64,000 nucleotides of DNA from JACVRU01 sp040902725 (GTDB taxonomy: Bacteria; Actinomycetota; Thermoleophilia; Gaiellales; Gaiellaceae), in NCBI GenBank assembly GCA_040902725.1, contig JBBDWU010000047.1, positions 4,795 to 68,794 of the forward strand. The letters run 5' to 3'. Position numbers and translations under genes: made by a program. Shown piece after piece: positions 1 to 7,304 of the stretch; position 1 is the stretch's first letter; every line of letters begins with the position of its first letter. Under the pieces are notes generated by a model that had not been told where the DNA came from, did no database searches, and worked only from the letters and a program-made list of their open reading frames with translations.

Positions 1-135
1 GCCGCGGATGCGGCGGAAGCCACGCGGCCGCCGGAGGCGGCTGCGGCGCCCGCGGCCAAGAAGCCGGCGCCGGCGACCCCGGCGGCCGAGGTCGAGGCCG
101 AGGGTGGCTCGGACGACGAGGCAGAGAAGCAGTAG
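1..135 (+). CDS. C-terminal end of an unidentified protein (5' truncated)
   Basis: Frame 1 is open from the window edge to TAG at 133-135. It encodes about 44 residues made almost only of Ala, Pro, Glu and Lys (for example AAAAPAAKKPAP), ending in an acidic DDEAEKQ. This is a low-complexity disordered tail; the body of the protein lies outside the window, so no function can be assigned. Such tails occur on several actinobacterial ribosomal and translation proteins, but nothing here shows which one. The next gene probably starts inside this tail. Confidence 0.55.
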   Translation, partial: AADAAEATRPPEAAAAPAAKKPAPATPAAEVEAEGGSDDEAEKQ

Positions 136-715
136 CGCCGCGTTTCGCGCGCGACTCGGGCCGAGGTTCGGGCTCGAGGCGACGTTTCTGATCGCCGTCG
201 CGGTCGTGCTCGGCCTGCTCGAGGTCTCCTGGCCGGCCATCGTCGCGGCGATGGCGATCTCCTGGCTCGCGATCGCGATCGTCGAGGTCGCGCTCGCGCG
301 CGCCGGCAAGGCCCCACCGGCGCTCGCGCTTCCTTCGACGTCGCCCCGGACGGTCACGGTGCTGCCGCCCGGCGAGTTTCCGGCCCCGCCCCCGCCGCCT
401 GTGCTCGAGTCCGTTCCGGCGCCCGTCGAGGCCGAGCGGCCGGCTCGGTCACCTGCGCCGGTTCCCGCTGCGGCGGCCGAGACCGGGCCGCCCCCGCCGA
501 CCCAGCTGCGGCCTCGCGGAGGGCGCGAGTGGAACATCTGGGAGCTCGAGCGGATCGCCCGCGAGCGGGCGGGCGCGAACCCGGACCGCGATGAGGAGCG
601 GACGTTCCTGCTCATGTCGCTCCGTGAGTTCGCGCGGCCGGACGGCCACCTGCCGCCCGACTTCGACAGCCTCGTCCGCGAGGCCTTCGGGGACCTGCTC
701 CAGTCCGGTCGGTGA
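104..715 (+). CDS. small membrane-anchored protein, Pro/Ala-rich, function unknown
   Basis: I do not recognise this 203-aa protein. From the GTG at 104 it has a short basic start, then two hydrophobic segments (about residues 25-45 and 45-65, including LIAVAVVLGLLEV and IVAAMAISWLAIAIVEVAL). A long Pro/Ala linker with PAPPPPPV follows, then a soluble alpha-helical C-terminus (WNIWELERIARERA) that ends near DSLVREAFGDLLQ. Further upstream the same frame is an implausible Arg-rich run produced by the other gene's codons, so GTG 104 is the best start. Its stop overlaps the GTG of the RlpA-like gene (GTGA), so the two are probably cotranscribed and may both work at the envelope. Confidence 0.55.
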   Translation: MARTTRQRSSSAAFRARLGPRFGLEATFLIAVAVVLGLLEVSWPAIVAAMAISWLAIAIVEVALARAGKAPPALALPSTSPRTVTVLPPGEFPAPPPPPVLESVPAPVEAERPARSPAPVPAAAAETGPPPPTQLRPRGGREWNIWELERIARERAGANPDRDEERTFLLMSLREFARPDGHLPPDFDSLVREAFGDLLQSGR

Positions 716-1134
716 CGATTCCGCTCGCGCAGCGGCAGATCGCCCTCGCGGCGATCACGCTGCTCGCGGTCGTCGTCGGCGTCGCTCTCGCGCGTGTTCT
801 CCAGCCGGACGACGGCGACGCGCCTGCCGCCGCCGCGCCCGCGGGCGAGTGGTATCGCGCCCTCGCCGCTCCCTACGCCTTCCCCGAAGGCGCGAGACGG
901 ACGGCGTGCGGCCATCCCACCGGACGCCGGACGCTCGGGGTCGCGCACCCCGTGCTCCCCTGCGGGGCGAAGATCACGATTCTCTTCGAGGGCCGCGAGG
1001 TGCTGACGCAGGTCGTCGACCGGGGTACGGGCGTCCCCGGCCGCGAGTTCGACGTGACCGCTGCGCTCGCCGAGGAGATGGGGCTCGCCGGGGTCCAGCC
1101 GATCCAATGGCGGTTCGCCGCCGCGCCCGGATAG
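712..1134 (+). CDS. RlpA-like double-psi beta-barrel secreted or membrane-anchored protein
   Basis: 140 aa starting at a GTG that overlaps the upstream stop. Residues about 8-27 are one hydrophobic segment (uncleaved anchor or signal peptide) followed by an Ala-rich linker. Residues about 45-137 look like an RlpA-type double-psi beta-barrel: a TACG start, LGVAHPVLPCGAKI matching the family's TAAHRTLPLGT region, and VVDRGTGVPGREFDVT matching V.DRGPF..GR.IDLS. The catalytic-type Asp of the DRG motif is present. Proteins of this fold bind or cleave glycan strands of peptidoglycan, so an extracytoplasmic wall role is likely; the exact activity is not shown. It lacks a SPOR domain, and two cysteines could form a disulfide outside the cell. 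Confidence 0.7.
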   Translation: MTIPLAQRQIALAAITLLAVVVGVALARVLQPDDGDAPAAAAPAGEWYRALAAPYAFPEGARRTACGHPTGRRTLGVAHPVLPCGAKITILFEGREVLTQVVDRGTGVPGREFDVTAALAEEMGLAGVQPIQWRFAAAPG

Positions 1135-1184
1135 AGTGGCACGGCTCGACCCTGTGCGCGGCCTCGCGCATCCAAGTGGAACCA

Positions 1185-1321
1185 ACACCCGCTGAGAGGG
1201 AGCCTGCGTCCGGCCTGGGCGATTTCGCCGAAAGCCGGCAGGGCACCCACCTGGAGAGTCCAGGTTCTCACGGGCGCGAGGCGACGAACGGCAGGGTGGA
1301 GCACCATGCCACCGCTACCCT
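1185..1321 (+). ncRNA. candidate structured RNA or leader upstream of mnmA
   Basis: The gap between the RlpA-like gene and mnmA holds nested complementary segments. An outer stem pairs CCCG-C-TGAGA (1188-1197) with TCTCACGGG (1266-1274). Inside are a long arm (GGG-A-GCC...GGC-A-CCC around CCGGC/GCCGG and GGCG/CGCC) and a perfect arm ACCTGGA-GAG-TCCAGGT. Downstream, CAGGGTGGAGCACC (1292-1305) resembles the AGGGTGGNACC part of a T-box and can pair with CCACC and ACCCT before mnmA. Against a plain T-box: the outer multibranch shape is wrong for Stem I, and a TACCCT -10-like hexamer lies 6 nt before the mnmA start. No covariation test was possible. Confidence 0.35.
1316..1321 (+). promoter_or_regulatory. 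-10-like hexamer TACCCT of mnmA
   Basis: TACCCT ends exactly 6 nt before the GTG start of mnmA, the spacing expected for a transcript that begins at the start codon. There is no recognisable -35. Confidence 0.35.
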
Positions 1322-1327
1322 TGAGCG

Positions 1328-2596
1328 GTGATCGAGGCCGTCGGAGACTCCTCGCGCGACGGCGACTTCGCGCTCGTCCGGCTCGCGGTGGAGGGCGACC
1401 GGATCGTCGACGCCGACGCGCCCGGGCTCGTCCGCGACCTCCGTGGGCTGACGCTGCTCGAGGCGGCCGCCGTCCCCGGCGACACGCTCGCCGCGGACGC
1501 TCTTGCCAACGCGCTTGCGCCCGTCTTCCGGGCCGAGCCGCACCCTGAGCGGGTCGCCGTGGCGATGAGCGGAGGCGTCGACAGCGCCGTCGCGCTCCTC
1601 CGGGCGGGTCCGCAGGCGATCGGGGTCACGTTGCGACTCTGGCTCGACCCGCAGGGCCCCGACTCCGAACGCGCCTGTTGCTCGCCCGAGGCCGTGATCG
1701 CGGCGCGCCGGACCTGCCATGCGCTCGGCCTGCCCCACGTGACGCTCGACCTGCGGGAGGAATTCCGCCGCGCCGTGGTGGAGCCGTTCGTCCGCGGCTA
1801 CGGGCGTGGTCAGACCCCGAACCCGTGCATCCGCTGCAACGGCAGCTTCCGCTTCGCCGAGCTGCTCGCCTTCGCGCGACGGGCGGGCGCGGCCCGGCTG
1901 GCCACCGGCCACTACGCGCGCACCGTCAGCCATCGCGGCCGGCTCCTCCTGCGCCGCGCGGCCGACGCGGCCAAGGACCAGAGCTACATGCTCGGCCGGC
2001 TCGACCCGCGGCTGCTCGACCGCATCTGGTTCCCGCTCGGGGAGCAGACCAAGGAGGAGACGCGGGCGGAGGCGGCGGCCGCCGGGCTCGAGGCGGCATC
2101 GCGAGGGGAGAGCCAGGAGGCCTGCTTCCTCGCCGGTGGCGATTACCGCGCCTTCCTCGAGCGCCAGGGGCTCGCTCCGGCGCCCGGCCCGATCGTCGAC
2201 GCCGCAGGGAGTGAGCTCGGCCGGCACGACGGGCACTGGCGCTTCACGCCCGGCCAGCGCCGCGGGCTGGGGGTCAGCGCCGCGGAGCCGCTCTACGCGC
2301 TCCGCACGTTGCCGGCGTCCAACACCGTCGTCGTCGGCCCGCACGCCGCGCTCGCGACGAGCTCCGTCACCGTCCGGGGCCGGCTCCACGTTCCCGTCGA
2401 GCGCGTCGAGGCGAAGCTCCGTTACCGGGCCGCGGCTACCCTCGCGCGGGTGACGGCGACCGAGCGCGGATTCCGCCTCGAGCTCGACGAGCCCGCCTAC
2501 GCAGTCGCGCCCGGCCAGGCGGCCGTCCTGTACGAGGACGGGGCCGTGGTCGGAGCGGGCGTGATCGGATCGGCAACGCCTAAGATCGAAGGATGA
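1328..2596 (+). CDS. mnmA: tRNA-specific 2-thiouridylase MnmA with N-terminal NifU-like extension
   Basis: 422 aa, GTG start. MnmA makes 2-thiouridine at the wobble position (U34) of tRNAs for Lys, Glu and Gln. The PP-loop SGGVDS is at residues 81-86, the catalytic-type cysteine region TPNPCIRCN at 164-171 (Cys167, Cys170), and the second conserved Cys in SQEACF at about 266. The C-terminal barrel follows, with FTPGQRRGLG. About 70 extra residues precede the PP-loop; their pattern V.GDRIVDADA...VRDLRGLTL resembles the scaffold fold of IscU/NifU but has no cysteine. An upstream TACCCT hexamer suggests leaderless transcription. The stop overlaps the next ATG. Confidence 0.88.
   Translation: MIEAVGDSSRDGDFALVRLAVEGDRIVDADAPGLVRDLRGLTLLEAAAVPGDTLAADALANALAPVFRAEPHPERVAVAMSGGVDSAVALLRAGPQAIGVTLRLWLDPQGPDSERACCSPEAVIAARRTCHALGLPHVTLDLREEFRRAVVEPFVRGYGRGQTPNPCIRCNGSFRFAELLAFARRAGAARLATGHYARTVSHRGRLLLRRAADAAKDQSYMLGRLDPRLLDRIWFPLGEQTKEETRAEAAAAGLEAASRGESQEACFLAGGDYRAFLERQGLAPAPGPIVDAAGSELGRHDGHWRFTPGQRRGLGVSAAEPLYALRTLPASNTVVVGPHAALATSSVTVRGRLHVPVERVEAKLRYRAAATLARVTATERGFRLELDEPAYAVAPGQAAVLYEDGAVVGAGVIGSATPKIEG
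2581..2586 (+). promoter_or_regulatory. -10-like hexamer TAAGAT before the DUF948-like gene
   Basis: TAAGAT lies inside the end of mnmA and ends 6 nt before the next ATG, so the downstream gene may have its own leaderless promoter. Confidence 0.35.
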
Positions 2597-3057
2597 ACCT
2601 TCTCGCAATCACCTGGAGCGAGCTCGGCGACCTCGCGCTGGCCGTCTTCCTCTTCGCCGTCGGCCTCGGTCTCGGCTACGCGTTCTTCCGCCTCGGCGGG
2701 ACGTTCGGCCGGCTCTCGGCGTTGATCAAGGGCACGGAGCGGGAGGTGCTGCCCGTGATCAACAAGGTCGGGGGGACCATCGACCGCGTGAACGCGCAGA
2801 TGGACAAGGTCGACACGATGACCGACAGCGCCGTCGACGCGGTGGAGAGCGTCGACACCGCCATCCGTGCCGTCTCGATGGCGATCACGCGCCCCGTGCA
2901 GAAGGTCTCGGGCCTCGCCGCCGGGATCACTTTCGGCCTCGCCGACCTGAAGTCGAACCACGACGTCAAGGCGGCGATGCGCGCCGCCAAGGACGCGGCC
3001 GCGCGGCGGGAGGCCGAGCTGGCCGAGGAACTGCGCGACGCGGGCAGGGAACCGTGA
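2593..3057 (+). CDS. DUF948-like membrane-anchored coiled-coil protein
   Basis: 154 aa. One N-terminal transmembrane helix (about residues 10-30, LALAVFLFAVGLGLGYAFF) is followed by a soluble helical region with repeated V..V..T.D.V....D.V spacing (VNAQMDKVDTMTDSAVDAV). This is the hallmark of DUF948-type and methyl-accepting-like coiled coils. The tail is a charged helix rich in Ala, Glu and Arg. The family has no known enzyme activity; members sit near general stress regulators in several Gram-positives. Its ATG overlaps the mnmA stop, and its end overlaps the GTG of the anti-sigma-like gene (GTGA), so it probably belongs with the sigma-factor pair downstream. Confidence 0.6.
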   Translation: MNLLAITWSELGDLALAVFLFAVGLGLGYAFFRLGGTFGRLSALIKGTEREVLPVINKVGGTIDRVNAQMDKVDTMTDSAVDAVESVDTAIRAVSMAITRPVQKVSGLAAGITFGLADLKSNHDVKAAMRAAKDAAARREAELAEELRDAGREP

Positions 3058-3437
3058 CCGCCGACGAGATCACCCTCACGCTCCCCCGCAGCCGCGACTA
3101 CTACGAGATCGCCCACCTCATCCTCGGCGGCCTCGCGGTCCGGCTCGACCTGACCCTGGAGCACCTCGACGACCTCCAGCTGGCCCTCGACGGCGTGCTC
3201 GAGCGCCACGAGGGCGACGACAGCGTCACCGTCACCGTGCGCGTCGACGGCGACTCGATCCACACCGTGGTCGGGCCGTTCCCTGCCAACCGCCTCCGCG
3301 GCGAGCTCGAGCGCGACCAGGGCGAGCACCTCGGGCTCCGACGCCTACTCGACACGGTCTGCGACGACGTCCAGGTCGAGGAGCGGGGCGATACCGAGTG
3401 GATCGAGCTCACGAAGAGCGTCCAGGCGGCGGTCTAA
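3054..3437 (+). CDS. RsbW-like HATPase-fold protein, probable anti-sigma factor with degenerate ATP site
   Basis: 127 aa, GTG start overlapping the preceding stop. Size, the strand/helix pattern (LTLPRSRDYYEIAHLILGGLA, then LEHLDDLQLALDGVLERH) and its position before a SigB-family sigma factor fit an RsbW/SpoIIAB-type protein. These bind and silence the sigma factor and phosphorylate an anti-anti-sigma protein. In active members the helix reads E...N; here the same place reads DGVLE, so the Mg-binding Asn is missing, and no DxGxG box is visible. It may therefore bind the sigma factor without kinase activity. No anti-anti-sigma (STAS) gene is nearby. Confidence 0.55.
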   Translation: MTADEITLTLPRSRDYYEIAHLILGGLAVRLDLTLEHLDDLQLALDGVLERHEGDDSVTVTVRVDGDSIHTVVGPFPANRLRGELERDQGEHLGLRRLLDTVCDDVQVEERGDTEWIELTKSVQAAV

Positions 3438-3466
3438 AGTGGTCGCCGCCGCGAGCCCGTCCGGCC

Positions 3467-3528
3467 CGCCCGGCTGCAAAGCTACGCCGGGCGTCGTCCT
3501 CGGTCGCGCCCGCATGGCAGAGCATGCG
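3467..3528 (+). other. two hairpins between the anti-sigma-like gene and the sigma factor gene
   Basis: The 165-bp gap holds a perfect 8-bp stem, CGCCCGGC (3467-3474) with GCCGGGCG (3486-3493) around an 11-nt loop, and a perfect 6-bp stem, CGCATG (3511-3516) with CATGCG (3523-3528). Neither has a T-tract. They may end upstream transcription, or shape the leader of the sigma factor mRNA and so set the ratio of regulator to sigma factor. Confidence 0.45.
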
Positions 3529-3602
3529 AGCGCTCCCTGCGTCCTAGCCCGGCTTGCTTTTCGCGCGGGCGACCTCGAACGTGCCCACGACGGTGACCAC
3601 TA

Positions 3603-4385
3603 GTGTCCGAGCGGTCGGGCGACGACAAGGCGCTCCTGCGCCGCTATCACGAGCAGGGCGACCTCCAGGCCCGCGAGGAGCTGATCGAGCAGTACATGTC
3701 CCTCGTCCGCTCGCTCGCGCGCCGGTACTCGTACCGCGGCGAGCAGCTCGAGGACCTCGTCCAGATCGGCGCGATCGGGCTGATCAAGGCGATCGACCGC
3801 TTCGACATCGAGCGGGGCGTCGAGCTGACGACGTATGCGACCCCGAACATCATCGGTGAGATCAAGCGCCACTTCCGCGACAAAGGCTGGTCGGTGCGCG
3901 TACCGCGCGGCCTGCAGGAGCTCAACGTCCGGCTGTCGCGGCTGATCGAGCTGCTGACGGTGGAGCTCGGGCGCTCGCCGAAGATCGCCGAGCTCGCGGA
4001 GGCGGCGAGCGTGACCGAGGAAGAGGTGCTGGAGGCGCTCGAGTCGAGCCGCGCCTACAGCTCGCTCTCCCTCTCGAGCGGGGGCGGCGGGGACGACGAC
4101 GACGATCTCGACCCGCTGGAGTCGATCGGCACCGAGGAGCACCAGTACGAGGTCTCGGAGGACCGAGCGGTCCTCGAGCCGGGCTGGCGCGTGCTCGACG
4201 AGCGCGAGCGGAAGATCCTCCACCTCCGCTTCTACGAGGGCCTGACCCAGTCGCAGATCGCGCAGCAGGTCGGCATCTCGCAGATGCACGTCTCGCGGCT
4301 GATCCGCCGGTCGATGGACAAGATCAGGGAGGAGATCGCGGCCGACGAGGTTCAGGAGCCGCCGCGCCGCAAGGCGGCCGGGTAG
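3603..4385 (+). CDS. RNA polymerase sigma factor, SigB/SigF/SigG type
   Basis: 260 aa, GTG start. It directs RNA polymerase to alternative, usually stress or developmental, promoters. Region 2 is clear (about 27-100: LEDLVQIGAIGLIKAIDRF and TTYATPNIIGEIKRHFRDK). Region 3 follows with VRVPRGLQELNVRLSRL. Region 4 ends with the helix-turn-helix TQSQIAQQVGISQMHVSRL near 215-240. An unusual Gly/Asp run (GGGGDDDDDLD) lies in the linker between regions 3 and 4. The Arg/Lys-rich tail PPRRKAAG is an extension. The gene upstream is probably its antagonist. No SigB-type promoter (GTTT...GGGTAT) was evident before it. Confidence 0.88.
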   Translation: MSERSGDDKALLRRYHEQGDLQAREELIEQYMSLVRSLARRYSYRGEQLEDLVQIGAIGLIKAIDRFDIERGVELTTYATPNIIGEIKRHFRDKGWSVRVPRGLQELNVRLSRLIELLTVELGRSPKIAELAEAASVTEEEVLEALESSRAYSSLSLSSGGGGDDDDDLDPLESIGTEEHQYEVSEDRAVLEPGWRVLDERERKILHLRFYEGLTQSQIAQQVGISQMHVSRLIRRSMDKIREEIAADEVQEPPRRKAAG

Positions 4386-4392
4386 CCAGCCC

Positions 4393-4398
4393 TACAAT
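4393..4398 (+). promoter_or_regulatory. -10 hexamer TACAAT of alaS
   Basis: TACAAT is close to consensus and ends exactly 6 nt before the alaS ATG, which predicts a leaderless transcript. No clear -35 is seen. Confidence 0.5.
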
Positions 4399-4404
4399 CG
4401 GGGG

Positions 4405-6912
4405 ATGCGGACCTCGGCGGACCTCCGGGAGGGCTTCCTCTCCTTCTTCGAGTCGAAAGGGCACCAGCGCCTCCCCTCGTGGCCGCTCGTGCCGCGGCCG
4501 GGCGACCGCTCGACGCTGCTGACGACGGCTGGGATGCAGCCGCAGATGCCGTTCTTCCTGGGCCAGGAGCCGCCGCCGGCGCCGCTGACGGCCACCGCCC
4601 AGAAGTGCTTCCGGACGCCCGACATCGACGAGGTGGGGCTCGACGGCCACCACCTGACCTTCTTCGAGATGCTCGGCAACTTCTCGTTCGGGCAGTACTT
4701 CAAGGAAGGCGCGATCGAGCTCGCGACGGAGTTCATCCAGCAGCACCTGAGCTTCGACTGGGGGCGGATCTGGGTGACCGTGCACGCGGGCGACCCGCAG
4801 CTCGGGCTCGGCGAGGACGAGACGGCGATTCGCCTCTGGGAGCAGATCGGCATGCCGCGGGAGCGGATCGTCGGGCTGCCGAGCTCGGAGAACTTCTGGT
4901 CGGTGGGCGGCCCGGGGCCGTGCGGCCCCGACTCGGAGATCTACTTCGACCACGGCGAGGAGCACGGGTGCGGCCGCGCGGACTGCGCACCGGCCTGTCC
5001 CCGCTGCGACCGCTTTCTCGAGTTCTGGAACCTAGTGTTCATGGAGTACGAGCTCAGGGCCGACGGCACGCTGACGCCGCTGCCCAAGCAGAACGTCGAC
5101 ACCGGCATGGGCCTCGAGCGGACCGCCGCCGTGCTCCAGGGCGTCACGTCCGTGTACGAGACGGACGGCTACCAGTCGATCATGGGCTGGATCGAAGGGG
5201 CGAGCGGTGTTGCCTGGAACGCCAACGAAGCGGCGACCAAAGCGCATCGCGTCCTCGCCGACCACGCCCGCGGGATGACGTTCCTGGTCGGCGACGGGGT
5301 GACGCCGTCGAACGAGGGTCGCGGCTACGTGCTGCGGCGCATCATCCGGCGCGCGGTGCAGCACGCCCGCACGATCGGCCTCGACGACCTCTGGCGGCTG
5401 ACGGACGTCGTCGTCGAACAGATGGGGCCGTGGTACCCAGAGCTGCCCGAGGGCCGCGCCCGCATCCAGGAGGTCGTGCGGGCGGAGGAGGAGCGCTTCT
5501 CGGAGACGCTGGCCCGGGGCATGAAGCTCTTCGAGGACGTGGCGGCGAAGGGGAGCGTCTCCGGCGCCGACGCGTTCGAGCTGACGGCCACGTACGGGTT
5601 CCCTGTCGAGCTGACCAGAGAGCTGGCGCGCGAGCGCGCGCTCGAGGTGAACGAGGAGGAGTTCACGCGGCTGATGGAGGAGCACCGGGAGATCTCCCGC
5701 GCCGGCCAGGCGCGCGCGATCGGCGACCTCAGCGGGCCGCCGACGGAGTTCGTGGGCTACGAGAAGCTCGACGTGCTGACGGCGATCTCGGCGTATCAAG
5801 CGGGCGACGACGGAACCTTCCAGGCCAAGCTCTTCGAGTCGCCGTTCTATCCCGAAGGGGGCGGTCAGGTCGCCGACCGGGGGTTCATCGAGCACGAGCA
5901 GACCGGCGCCCGGGCGTCTCTCCGCGACGCGGTGCGCCTCGGTGACGACCAGATCCTGGTCTTCGAGGGTGAGGGCTTCGCGGAGGGCGACCGCGTGCGG
6001 GCGGTCGTCGACTGGCACGCGCGCTACCCGACCATGGCGAATCACACGGCCACCCATCTGCTCCACGCTGCCCTGCGGGAGGTGCTCGGCGAGCACGTCG
6101 TCCAGGCGGGCTCGGCGGTGCGGATCGACAAGCTCCGGTTCGACTTCACGCATCCCCAGGCGTTGACGGACGAGGAGCGGGAGCAGACCGAACGCCGGGT
6201 GAACGAGAAGGTCTTCGAGAACCTGCCCGTGCGCGCCCTCCTGACGCCGCTCGAGGAGGCGCGGAAGCTCGGGGCGATGATGCTGTTCGGCGAGAAGTAC
6301 GGCGAGGAGGTGCGGCTCGTCGAGATCGACGGCTACTCGCGCGAGCTCTGCGGGGGCACGCATGTGCGCAACACCGCCGAGATCGGGCCGTTCGTGATCT
6401 CCTCCGAGAGCTCGGTGGGCGCCGGCACGCGGAGGATCGAGGCGCTCACGGCCGGGGAGGCTTTCGCCCTGCTCCGCGAGCAGGCGCGGGAGGCCGAGGC
6501 ACTCCGAGCAGAGCTGACGACGGCGCGCAGGGAGGCGCCCAGGGCGGAGCAGGGCCCGGCGGACTTCGTCATCACCCGGCAGACCCAGGCCGGCGACGTG
6601 CACGTCCTGGTCGTCGAGGTGAAGAGCGGCGATCCACTCGACATCTCCGATCGCCTGAAGCAACAGCACGCTCCCGCGGCCGTGATCGTCGGCGCCCGCG
6701 AGGACGGTTCAGCGCAGCTCCTGATCAACGTCGACAAGTCGCTCGAGGCCCGGGGCGTGCACGCGGGCAACGTCATCCGCGAGGCGGCGACCCTGATCGG
6801 CGGCAAGGGCGGCGGCCGGGCGACGATGGCGCGGGCCGGTGGGAAGAACGCCGAGAGGCTGGACGACGCGCTCGCCGAGGCGGAGCGGCTGGTCGTCGCC
6901 GCTCTCCAGTGA
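4405..6912 (+). CDS. alaS: alanine-tRNA ligase
   Basis: 835 aa, slightly shorter than the usual 870-880. It charges tRNA-Ala. The class II catalytic core occupies about residues 1-250 (TTAGMQPQMPFF, CFRTPDIDEVG, FFEMLGNFSFG). The editing domain has the zinc-ligand motif HTATHLLH (about 550) and the partner CGGTH (about 650). A short DHHA1-type C-terminal domain ends with GGKGGGRATMARAGG. A near-consensus -10 sits 6 nt upstream. The stop overlaps the GTG of ruvX, an alaS-ruvX-mltG-aroE order that is common in Gram-positive bacteria and supports cotranscription. Confidence 0.96.
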   Translation: MRTSADLREGFLSFFESKGHQRLPSWPLVPRPGDRSTLLTTAGMQPQMPFFLGQEPPPAPLTATAQKCFRTPDIDEVGLDGHHLTFFEMLGNFSFGQYFKEGAIELATEFIQQHLSFDWGRIWVTVHAGDPQLGLGEDETAIRLWEQIGMPRERIVGLPSSENFWSVGGPGPCGPDSEIYFDHGEEHGCGRADCAPACPRCDRFLEFWNLVFMEYELRADGTLTPLPKQNVDTGMGLERTAAVLQGVTSVYETDGYQSIMGWIEGASGVAWNANEAATKAHRVLADHARGMTFLVGDGVTPSNEGRGYVLRRIIRRAVQHARTIGLDDLWRLTDVVVEQMGPWYPELPEGRARIQEVVRAEEERFSETLARGMKLFEDVAAKGSVSGADAFELTATYGFPVELTRELARERALEVNEEEFTRLMEEHREISRAGQARAIGDLSGPPTEFVGYEKLDVLTAISAYQAGDDGTFQAKLFESPFYPEGGGQVADRGFIEHEQTGARASLRDAVRLGDDQILVFEGEGFAEGDRVRAVVDWHARYPTMANHTATHLLHAALREVLGEHVVQAGSAVRIDKLRFDFTHPQALTDEEREQTERRVNEKVFENLPVRALLTPLEEARKLGAMMLFGEKYGEEVRLVEIDGYSRELCGGTHVRNTAEIGPFVISSESSVGAGTRRIEALTAGEAFALLREQAREAEALRAELTTARREAPRAEQGPADFVITRQTQAGDVHVLVVEVKSGDPLDISDRLKQQHAPAAVIVGAREDGSAQLLINVDKSLEARGVHAGNVIREAATLIGGKGGGRATMARAGGKNAERLDDALAEAERLVVAALQ

Positions 6913-7304
6913 AGGTGCTGGCGCTCGACTACGGCTCTGCGCGCACGGGCGTCGCCGTGTCGGATCCGACCGGTGCGATCGCGCGGCCCCTCGGCGTCGT
7001 CGAGCGGGCGGGGGGGAAGGACGGCCTCGCGCGGGTGGCCGAGCTGGTCCGCGAGGAGGGCGTGGAGCTCGTCGTGGTCGGGATGCCGGTCACGCTGGCC
7101 GGCCAGGTGGGGCCTCAAGCGCAGGAGACCGTACGCTTCGTCGAGCGGCTCCGGGCCGAGCTCGAGGTTCCGGTGGAGACGTTCGACGAGCGCTTCACGA
7201 CGACGCTTGCCGTCCAGGGCGGCGGTCGCGGGGCCGAGGACGCGCGGGCCGCGGCTCATCTGCTCGCCGGCTATCTCGCTCGCAGGGAGGCCCGGGGCGG
7301 ATGA
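6909..7304 (+). CDS. ruvX: Holliday junction resolvase-like protein RuvX/YqgF
   Basis: 131 aa, GTG start overlapping the alaS stop. This RNase H-fold nuclease is involved in processing the 5' end of pre-16S rRNA and was first described as a putative Holliday junction resolvase. The family signature LALDYGSARTGVAVSDP is at the N-terminus, VVVGMPVTLAGQVGPQA in the middle, and FDERFTTTLA near residue 95, with the acidic residues expected for metal binding. Its stop overlaps the mltG ATG. Confidence 0.93.
   Translation: MKVLALDYGSARTGVAVSDPTGAIARPLGVVERAGGKDGLARVAELVREEGVELVVVGMPVTLAGQVGPQAQETVRFVERLRAELEVPVETFDERFTTTLAVQGGGRGAEDARAAAHLLAGYLARREARGG

Noticed and set aside
1180..1320. TPP riboswitch suggested by CTGAGAGG
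   Set aside because: The second TPP core (TGATCTGG...) is absent, and the downstream gene is not thiamine-related.
3470..3530. c-di-GMP-I riboswitch suggested by GCAAAGCTAC and ATGGCAG
   Set aside because: The upstream GGCAAACC element and the receptor helix are missing. The GCAAAGC sequence is the loop of a perfect hairpin instead.
5032..6669. long open frame opposite alaS
   Set aside because: Composition (His/Arg/Leu/Asp-rich, no domain) is typical of antisense frames in GC-rich genes.
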